Assembly (NCBI GenBank): GCA_025965735.1
Contig: JAOPWK010000162.1
Coordinates: forward strand, 1-9,120
Length of the DNA stretch: 9,120 nucleotides
Reading direction: 5' to 3'
DNA from: Frankiales bacterium
GTDB lineage: Bacteria > Actinomycetota > Actinomycetes > Mycobacteriales > SCTD01
Below the pieces are notes generated by a model. It made no database searches. It was not told the origin of the DNA and saw only the letters and a list, made by a program, of their open reading frames with translations. Both the position numbers and the translations under genes were made by a program. The stretch's first letter is position 1. Each line of letters opens with the position of its first letter. This document shows, in pieces, positions 6,501 through 9,120 of the stretch.

Positions 6501-8643
6501 GGTTGCCGCCGGCGTCGGCCACGGTGACGATCGGCTGCGGGTTCAGCGCCGATCCGGGCACGCCACGTCCCGGCTGCGGAGAGAACAGCAGCTGGGCGGC
6601 GGGCCCTGCTGTCACCAGGAAGCCCGTGCTCGTGCCGCTCAACCCACCGGCGCTGGCCTCGAGGGCGTAGCTCCCGGTCTCGTCGACGGCGCAGCCGGCG
6701 AACACCGAGATGCCCCGCGTGGCCGGCAGCGGGTTCGACGTGCAGGTGAGCTCTCCGGGGTCGCCGGCCAGCTCGAGCTCGACCTCTGCCGCACTGTCGG
6801 TGACCTGGTTCCCGCCGGCGTCGCGGACGCTCACGGCGGGCTGGGCGGCAAGCGGCGAGCCCCCCTTGCCGGCTCCGGGCTGGACGGTGAAGGCGAGGTG
6901 GTGCGCCGGCCCCACGCTGACGTCGAAGGGCGGGCTGGTCACGACGGCGGCGGGCGTCCCGCTGACCGCGGCGTGCAGCCGGTAGCCCTCACCGGCCTTG
7001 TCGATCGAGCAGCCCGTGAAGGTGACCGATCCGCTGGATGCTGACTTCGTCTCGAGGTCGCAGTCCAGCATCGCTCCGGGCGTTCCCAGGCCAGGCGCGA
7101 GGGAGAGCGTGACAGCGCCGCCCGCCGGGTTGCCACCGATGTCCTTGACGGTCACGACGGGCGCGCTGGCGAGGGAGCCACCGCCGACGCCGCTCGCGGG
7201 TGCCGACTGGAAGGCCAGGCTGCGGGCTGCGCCGGCGGTCACGTCGAACGCCGAGCTGTCGACCGCGAGCGTGCCTGAGGTCGCGGTCAGGACGTAGTCG
7301 TCGCCGTCGAGATCCACGCGGCAGCCAGAGAAGGTGGCCGTCCCGGCCGGAGCCACCTCGGGGTCCGCGGTGCAGGTCAGTGCCGCGCCAGCCGTGCCGG
7401 TGCCGGCCTTGATGGCCAGGTCGACGACTCCGGGCACGAGGTTCCCCCCGCTGTCCTTGATCGTGACCACCGGCTGGTTCGAGAAGGCGCTCCCAGCCGA
7501 GCCGCCGCCCGGCTGCGCGGTGAAGGCGACGGCGGTCGGGGCTCCGGACACGACGGTGAACTCAGTGCTCGTCGTGGATCGGCTGCCGTCGGTCGCGACC
7601 AGGGAGTAGGTGCCGGAAGGGCTCACGGCGCAGCCGGTGAAGGCGGCGACGCCGGCGACGGCGGCCATGGGTGCGCAGCTGACGGCGGCGCCGGCCGCCG
7701 ACAGGGTGATCATGGGCGTGCTGCTCTGCACCGTGTTCCCGCCCCGGTCGACCACTGCCACCACGGGTTGGACGGCGAGACCTCCCGCCGCGCCGCCGAC
7801 CGGCTGCGTCCGGAAGTCGAGCGCGTACGCCGCGCCGGGCGTGATGGTGAACGCTCCACTCGTCCCGATCACCTGGTCGTTCTTGGCGACGGCGATCAGC
7901 TGGTAGCCGGTGCCGGCCTTGTCGATCGAGCAGCCGGTGAACGCCACCAGGCCGGATGCGTTGAGCTTGGGGTTGCTGTCGGGGCAGGTCAGTGCCGCAC
8001 CAGCCGTCCCCGTACCCGGCTTGATGGCCAGGCCGATCTGCTGCGGCTCCCCTGCGATGGTGGCGCCCGCGCCGTCCACGACCTTCACCTGCGGCTGGTT
8101 CGTCCAGGCGAGCCTCGCGGTGCCGCCACCGGGCTGGCCGCCGGAGAAGTCCAGGTAGGCAGGACCGGTGATCAGGAAGGCGCCGCTGTCCACGGTGAGG
8201 GCGCCGAACGTCGCCCGCAGCTTGTAGCGGCCGCCCTTGCTGACCTTGCAGCCCCCGAAGGTCGCCACGCCGGACGCCACGGCGGCCGTGGCGGGTGTGC
8301 AGACAAGCTCGCCCAGCGGGGTCCCGAGGTCGGGAACCAGGGCAAGAGTGACGTTGCCCGTCGCGCTCACGGTCTTGTTCGCGTTGTCCTGGACCGTCAC
8401 GACCGGCTGGGTGGCGAAGTCCGTCGCTGGTGCGGTCTCGCCGGGAGTCGATGTGAAGGCGATGTGGTGCGCCGCGCCGGGCTCGTCCGCGACCGGGAAC
8501 GTGTCCAGCACCGGCGGCACTCCGCCGGAGATGAGAACAACGCTCAAGCCGAGGACCACAGCTGTCGATGCAGGTGTCCAGCGGGCCCATGCGTACGCAC
8601 GCTGGCCCGTGACGCGCGAAGTGGACGTGCTCCGACCGGCCAC
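598..8643 (-). CDS. Giant exported RHS/YD-repeat protein with Ig-like stalk and C-terminal 29-residue helical repeats
   Basis: This encodes 2681 residues in one uninterrupted frame. Order: basic leader and hydrophobic segment (1-42), seven Ig-like repeats (57-785), DUF6531-like domain (about 800-905), about 30 YD repeats (950-1845), RHS-associated core (1894-1997, ending DPTG), Gly/Cys-rich hydrophobic stretch (2066-2139), and helical repeats to the end (2189-2681). RHS/YD proteins fold into a hollow beta cocoon. In polymorphic toxins it encloses a C-terminal toxin released at the core, while others are cell-wall or surface proteins (WapA-type). No nuclease, deaminase, ADP-ribosyltransferase or other toxin motif is recognised here, and the post-core part (684 residues) is far longer than usual tips. 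No immunity gene follows directly. The start is GTG at 8643, supported by GGGAGGG seven bases upstream. Cysteines occur in the Ig stalk (14), the DUF6531-like domain (2) and the hydrophobic segment (5); I saw none in the YD shell or helical array. Function is unknown; a surface or intercellular contact role is inferred. Confidence 0.95.
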   Translation of the reverse strand: MAGRSTSTSRVTGQRAYAWARWTPASTAVVLGLSVVLISGGVPPVLDTFPVADEPGAAHHIAFTSTPGETAPATDFATQPVVTVQDNANKTVSATGNVTLALVPDLGTPLGELVCTPATAAVASGVATFGGCKVSKGGRYKLRATFGALTVDSGAFLITGPAYLDFSGGQPGGGTARLAWTNQPQVKVVDGAGATIAGEPQQIGLAIKPGTGTAGAALTCPDSNPKLNASGLVAFTGCSIDKAGTGYQLIAVAKNDQVIGTSGAFTITPGAAYALDFRTQPVGGAAGGLAVQPVVAVVDRGGNTVQSSTPMITLSAAGAAVSCAPMAAVAGVAAFTGCAVSPSGTYSLVATDGSRSTTSTEFTVVSGAPTAVAFTAQPGGGSAGSAFSNQPVVTIKDSGGNLVPGVVDLAIKAGTGTAGAALTCTADPEVAPAGTATFSGCRVDLDGDDYVLTATSGTLAVDSSAFDVTAGAARSLAFQSAPASGVGGGSLASAPVVTVKDIGGNPAGGAVTLSLAPGLGTPGAMLDCDLETKSASSGSVTFTGCSIDKAGEGYRLHAAVSGTPAAVVTSPPFDVSVGPAHHLAFTVQPGAGKGGSPLAAQPAVSVRDAGGNQVTDSAAEVELELAGDPGELTCTSNPLPATRGISVFAGCAVDETGSYALEASAGGLSGTSTGFLVTAGPAAQLLFSPQPGRGVPGSALNPQPIVTVADAGGNPAAGTTGDVRLTLTPGTGVADAVLGCSTTSAAGGAASFTTCSVDRAGGGYALTAAYGDLRAESLPFNVTPAVPAVLGSNPRPVPAAQTLGGRLYANNPTAVQDLVNTATGSLQTSVIDLQVAGVGHDLVLERTYNSADGAPGAFGPGWSSVLDVAVTVDKAGTSATVRGEDGQRVVFTRPKPTGSWIAPSGARSSLTCTTRTCTVLRYDGTSFEVAGTQLVSFLDANGQGLRFGYDAGKLRRILVATRDRKAARTVTVNTDAGGHVLSLLTPGRRTTTYTYSSATPTGVLKQVTDVLGKTWFYSHAGTRLNGIQDPDGTPRLAVGYDGAGQVTSVVEGGSARRVDSTFTWAAGSSTRSPLVGTTRRTYTDHYSGNVLVRQQQPDGSELRYGYDVQGNLTQVKDPAGWVQLMTYDASGHLLSQSTPLGGGATSTVRMTYDAQHRMIARTDANGNVFTYVYNGANLRSVRPPGPGAGATRLDYDNLGLLVATVTPLGRTRYTNDAYGNATRTVEQDLAGARLNGGGSTATFDEAGRMTSFASAMGIASSWEIDATGKTLSSVTPAGQTTNKYSDAGVPIWSETAHGGRTTYAWNETTLTRTTTVLETPKNLVSTQRYDGSGNVLEETSSNGLVTEHFYDALGREKETRTGTSNVRYTFDDASNVVLVQDSDGPELRQQFDAMNRLIRQLGDGDETRTAYDAAGNVTRTVDASGLTTTRVYDAHGNPRSVTDGEGTTSYLYDLGDNVLRRRDGRGGVTTWTYDAMSRATSMSVAGNATTYQHDLDGRLVKTTDPEGRVTSLSLDDAGRPLTTSHTGPGKDVTITQTFDRDGRRTSLDGDQISYDDRGNVTSEAGFAYDYAKPGMIVETYPGGEKKVTYRVDESGHLMSVSTGDDPTASGYVGASYIRDQDRRATGLALSNGVLQTRAFDPSGNLVDQTVRYGGTVLAHDTYTWDARGNRLTQRSTAMGRTVEHGYRYEASGRLSGARSDLLVTAEALPVGLPPIAPALPGGGLDPDEVAAPDDAIALPAEAPLLLPPGKAIDAPSATLGYDRVGNRTSTAEQTWTHGPADQIVTDSSGTVWTYDRSGAVTSRTGGNKPNATYTYDDAARLSTVTVGGKTVSYEYDGYGNRISRSGDGGLTTTYAWSPFGELPQLAVETTGSKTTYYIHGEGPIAAQTDDDVLYFHLDPLGSTNAVSDDQGALAAAYSYSAFGEVTEVGAPDAVSLLFHAQQLDRFSGLYNMRARQYDPDTGRFTQREPAATPVGVPVVSAYAFVNNQPTAKTDPTGRTVSTATVFAGQSTDDANTANNAKLAAKGAQITLKVVSKVGGYSAALASASASGTQLTKAAKIGAKMKFAGAQLAIIGIGLQTLVAVENCRSGPIEKCVGSVTGLAINVAFTVGCTFITSGVGSFACAMCGAALGIGLEYVISEFGPEIVDGLIQAWEAAAPWVSEAAMVTAAAFVAFGEDVSQAFTDAEGALVVAFDDTYMALETGYNDALVVLSDAGLAAVQIAELLADTFDLLGRDTVAALIGLGYSIADTAVILGQVFEEQALYVAQLLTASFDVATVELSRALDTAFTVLDEVVLTETLRAVGIAVDEIATALTDVYDSAEAEIVKLLDDAEYTLNQIGSALNAVFNPTPADIIRLLTSVASGVTEVAEVLRDIEAQLDQGVADALKAADYTAQQVATALKDVYDDSAAAVAAVLKEAEFAAAQVADALKEVFLAPQALATQLLRDVLFTVNDIAGALETIYLQGAAEVATLLRNVGYLVTDVAAALVAHFSDVAAAVAGVLQEVGFAVAEVAQALETTFALGAAAAAQVLDDLLYSAAQIATVLRGVFEQLDDEMATILKGLGEDIAVISGLLQSVYGTTAAVAADVLKALTYSMAEIGAVLQSVFHQSAQAAAQVLEGIGATAAQIAGVLENTFNVATAEVVGFLSDLGFNDSTINAIGGAFEDFGNDVADFFDSWF
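601..681 (-). other. C-terminal cap of the helical array
   Basis: The last 27 residues (2655-2681) keep part of the repeat pattern (INAIGGAFEDFGNDVADFF) and end DSWF. The polar start and the Phe/Trp-rich acidic end suggest a capping hairpin that closes the solenoid. Confidence 0.5.
682..1725 (-). repeat. Twelve exact 29-residue alpha-hairpin repeats (87-bp period)
   Basis: Residues 2307-2654 divide without any gap into twelve units of exactly 29 residues. By unit position: 5 is Ile/Val in 12 of 12, 9 is Leu in 12 of 12, 13 is Phe/Tyr in 11 of 12, 24 is Leu in 12 of 12, and 29 is aromatic in 9 of 12. Position 4 is usually Gln/Glu/Asp, and position 6 is always Ala, Gly or Ser. Positions 2-13 and 17-28 should each form a helix, giving a two-helix unit and an alpha-solenoid. 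By my count the array holds about 47 acidic and 12 basic residues and no cysteine. The DNA copies are well diverged, so the array is old and kept by selection. I have a vague memory of similar A-Q-V-A-x-A-L-K repeats in other bacterial proteins but cannot name a family. Confidence 0.85.
1726..2079 (-). repeat. Irregular helical units leading into the 29-residue array
   Basis: Residues 2189-2306 split into four units of 29, 29, 29 and 31 residues. They start at ALVVAFDD (weak match), AAVQIAELLADTF, SIADTAVILGQVF and VATVELSRALDTAF. They follow the spacing of the regular array but match less well, and the last carries a two-residue insertion. They look like worn copies of the same alpha-hairpin. 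Confidence 0.6.
2227..2448 (-). other. Gly/Cys-rich hydrophobic segment after the RHS core
   Basis: Residues 2066-2139 form a long hydrophobic region: FAGAQLAIIGIGLQTLVAV, a short polar turn with C2087 and C2095, then a run of about 44 small or hydrophobic residues with C2112, C2124 and C2127 and many glycines. It could make two or three membrane helices or a buried hydrophobic hairpin. Its place just after the core is where a toxin tip would start. A pore-forming or membrane-inserting role is only an inference. Confidence 0.6.
2653..2964 (-). other. RHS repeat-associated core domain
   Basis: Residues 1894-1997 contain HLDPLGSTNAVSD, YSYSAFGEV, LYNMRARQYDPDTGRF, YAFVNNQP and the terminal DPTG. 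All are landmarks of the RHS-associated core that closes the cocoon and, in many toxins, self-cleaves just after DPxG. Two departures are visible: the usual D-P after GRF is EP (FTQREP), and DPTG is followed by Arg rather than the common Leu. Self-cleavage is therefore uncertain. Confidence 0.9.
3109..5796 (-). repeat. YD-repeat shell, about 30 units
   Basis: Residues about 950-1845 carry some 30 copies of the Y/F-D-x-x-G-N/R motif, spaced about 20-35 residues apart. Examples are GYDVQGNLTQV, TYDASGHLLSQ, AYDAAGNVTRTV, TWDARGNRLTQ and EYDGYGNRISR. YD repeats form the spiral beta-hairpin wall of the RHS cocoon. I saw no cysteine in this stretch. A Pro-rich insert interrupts it near residues 1701-1756. 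Confidence 0.9.
3376..3543 (-). other. Pro/Ala/Leu-rich insert in the YD shell
   Basis: Residues about 1701-1756 lack YD motifs and are rich in Pro, Ala and Leu (ALPVGLPPIAPALPGGGLDP, then an acidic stretch and LLLPPG). They lie between the repeats RYEASGRLSG and GYDRVGNRTST. This looks like a surface loop or linker inserted into the shell. Its role is unknown. Confidence 0.6.
5929..6246 (-). other. DUF6531-like entry domain of the RHS protein
   Basis: Residues about 800-905 contain NNPTAVQDLVNTATGSLQTS, DLVLERTYNS, a GAFGPGWSS motif and GEDGQRVVF. This is the typical N-terminal boundary of RHS proteins (DUF6531 type), where a double-psi-like beta segment leads into the YD shell. Two cysteines (912 and 917) follow closely in TCTTRTC. 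Confidence 0.8.
6289..8475 (-). repeat. Seven tandem Ig-like beta repeats, each with two cysteines
   Basis: Seven units of 97-110 residues begin at residues 57, 161, 271, 368, 472, 579 and 681. Each starts with a pattern like A-x-x-L-x-F-x-x-Q-P, then a V-V-x-V-x-D-x-G-G-N strand, a T-L-x-L strand, and a C...F-x-G-C-x-V/I-D-x-x-G-x-Y-x-L segment. This is the common bacterial Big/adhesin-type repeat, in which the positions filled here by Cys are usually hydrophobic or polar. Cysteine pairs: 115/132, 220/238, 323/338, 424/441, 528/545, 634/651 and 740/755. Units 2 and 5 share SIDKAG-GY, and units 2 and 4 share GTGTAGAALTC, with visible DNA identity, so some duplication is fairly recent. The array probably forms a rigid extracellular stalk. 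Confidence 0.85.
8518..8577 (-). other. N-terminal export signal or signal anchor of the RHS protein
   Basis: Residues 23-42 form a hydrophobic run (STAVVLGLSVVLISGGV at its core) after a 22-residue leader with Arg at 4, 10, 15 and 21. This is the layout of a long Sec signal peptide or an N-in signal anchor. No clear Ala-X-Ala cleavage site follows, and no twin-arginine or lipobox motif is seen. It places the Ig stalk outside the membrane, in line with its paired cysteines. Confidence 0.75.
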
Positions 8644-8650
8644 GGCAAGG

Positions 8651-8657
8651 CCCTCCC
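8651..8657 (-). promoter_or_regulatory. Ribosome binding site of the RHS gene
   Basis: GGGAGGG on the minus strand sits seven bases before the GTG at 8643. It supports that start and therefore the basic leader plus hydrophobic N terminus. Confidence 0.7.
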
Positions 8658-8753
8658 ACCGGCGCCGCGCGGACGCCTTCGACGCGCGGGCTGCCTACCG
8701 GCCACCTGTCGCTGGCGGCACTAAAGCGCCGTCGGATGGGTGCCGATAGAGCG

Positions 8754-8771
8754 CTGATCACTAGTGATCAG
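8754..8771. promoter_or_regulatory. Perfect 18-bp palindrome, candidate operator
   Basis: CTGATCACTAGTGATCAG is a perfect palindrome centred between 8762 and 8763. It lies about 110 bases upstream of the RHS start and 60 bases upstream of the MhuD-like start, between divergent genes. The form, with two TGATCA half-sites around a CTAG centre, suits a dimeric helix-turn-helix regulator (GntR, TetR or MarR type). I cannot match it to a known regulator. Confidence 0.6.
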
Positions 8772-8787
8772 GCGTGATGCGGCATGC

Positions 8788-8804
8788 GTCCCGGATAACG
8801 GGAC
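8788..8804. promoter_or_regulatory. Inverted repeat in the expected -35 region of the MhuD-like gene
   Basis: GTCCCG-GATAA-CGGGAC has two perfect six-base arms around a five-base centre. If the leaderless promoter is right, it covers the -35 region of the plus-strand gene, a place where a bound repressor would act. Short GC arms can occur by chance. Confidence 0.4.
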
Positions 8805-8818
8805 AAGGACCACCCGTT

Positions 8819-8824
8819 TAGCCT
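8819..8824 (+). promoter_or_regulatory. Probable -10 element of a leaderless promoter
   Basis: TAGCCT fits the actinobacterial TANNNT -10 pattern and ends six bases before the GTG at 8831, so transcription would begin at or next to the start codon. No Shine-Dalgarno precedes that GTG, which agrees with a leaderless mRNA. No convincing -35 hexamer is seen. Confidence 0.55.
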
Positions 8825-8830
8825 CGACCC

Positions 8831-9120
8831 GTGTCCTACGTCGCGATCAACGTCCTGACCGTCCCGGAGGGCTCCGGGACCACGCTCGAGGAGCGGTTCG
8901 CCGCCCGGCAGGGGGCGGTGGACGCCGCGCCGGGGTTCGAGCACTTCGAGCTGCTGCGCCCGCTGGCCGGCACCGACGACTACCTCGTCTACACCCGCTG
9001 GCGCAGCGAGGCCGACTTCACCGCCTGGCGCGAGTCGCAGAGCTTCGGGCAGGGCCACGCGCAGGCCAGCGGCCGCCCGGAGGGGCAGCGTCCGGCGGCC
9101 AGCGGCTCGACGATCTGGGC
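8831..9120 (+). CDS. MhuD/IsdG-like haem-degrading monooxygenase (ABM fold), partial
   Basis: A GTG start gives 96 codons before the right edge cuts the gene. It reads VSYVAINVLTVPEGSG at the start, then ERFAAR, PGFEHFELLRPLAG, DDYLVYTRWRSEADFTAWRE and GQGHA. The order and spacing match my memory of M. tuberculosis MhuD (Rv3592, about 105 residues), so only about ten residues should be missing. Haem-pocket residues appear conserved: Asn7, Trp66 and a His at 76 (His75 in MhuD, so one residue is inserted). The family forms cytosolic dimers with a ferredoxin-like fold that open haem and release iron. A related ABM monooxygenase acting on another substrate cannot be excluded. The gene is divergent from the RHS gene and separated from it by 187 bases. 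It probably has a leaderless mRNA. Confidence 0.85.
   Translation, partial: MSYVAINVLTVPEGSGTTLEERFAARQGAVDAAPGFEHFELLRPLAGTDDYLVYTRWRSEADFTAWRESQSFGQGHAQASGRPEGQRPAASGSTIW

Noticed and set aside
682..8475. CRISPR array or mobile-element repeats
   Set aside because: The repeated DNA in this range is coding repeats in frame (87-bp helical units, about 300-bp Ig units, YD repeats), with diverged copies and no unique spacers, transposase or terminal inverted repeats.
2956..8724. Further long plus-strand open frames (2956-4215, 4339-6012, 6124-7044, 7768-8724)
   Set aside because: All are antisense to the intact RHS gene, have low-complexity translations and show no known motifs. High-GC coding DNA produces such frames by default.
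8768..9058. Minus-strand 96-codon frame at the right end
   Set aside because: The plus strand here encodes a clear MhuD-like protein with family residues in place. The antisense frame has no recognisable domain.

Overview
The window is high-GC DNA of actinobacterial type. GTG starts are common, the encoded proteins are rich in Ala, Val, Gly and Asp, and two flanking genes closely resemble mycobacterial families (Hrp1-type CBS protein and MhuD-type haem oxygenase). I cannot name the genus.

Layout, left to right: (1) positions 1-43, minus strand, the first 14 codons of a gene leaving the window, possibly an MpaB-family oxygenase. (2) 108-518, minus strand, a 136-residue two-CBS-domain protein resembling mycobacterial Hrp1. 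(3) 598-8643, minus strand, one intact 2681-residue exported RHS/YD-repeat protein that fills almost 90 percent of the window. (4) 8644-8830, a divergent intergenic region with a perfect 18-bp palindrome, a second short inverted repeat and a probable leaderless promoter. (5) 8831 to the right edge, plus strand, an MhuD/IsdG-like antibiotic-biosynthesis-monooxygenase (ABM) fold protein cut by the window end.

The giant protein is modular. From N to C terminus it has a basic leader and hydrophobic segment (residues 23-42), seven Ig-like beta repeats that each carry exactly two cysteines (57-785), a DUF6531-like entry domain (about 800-905), roughly 30 YD repeats (about 950-1845) interrupted by a Pro/Ala/Leu-rich insert, and an RHS core ending in DPTG (1894-1997). 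After the core come 684 residues that match no toxin I recognise: a Gly/Cys-rich hydrophobic stretch (2066-2139), four irregular helical units, and twelve consecutive units of exactly 29 residues (2307-2654) that look like an alpha-hairpin solenoid, with a 27-residue end cap. No immunity gene lies immediately downstream.

The most unusual elements are the 29-residue helical array in place of a toxin, the two-cysteine Ig stalk, a long near-perfect hairpin between the RHS gene and the CBS gene, and the palindromic candidate operator between the divergent RHS and MhuD-like genes. The three flanking genes look like ordinary chromosomal genes and need not work with the RHS protein. Nothing in the window resembles an insertion sequence, tRNA, rRNA or CRISPR array.
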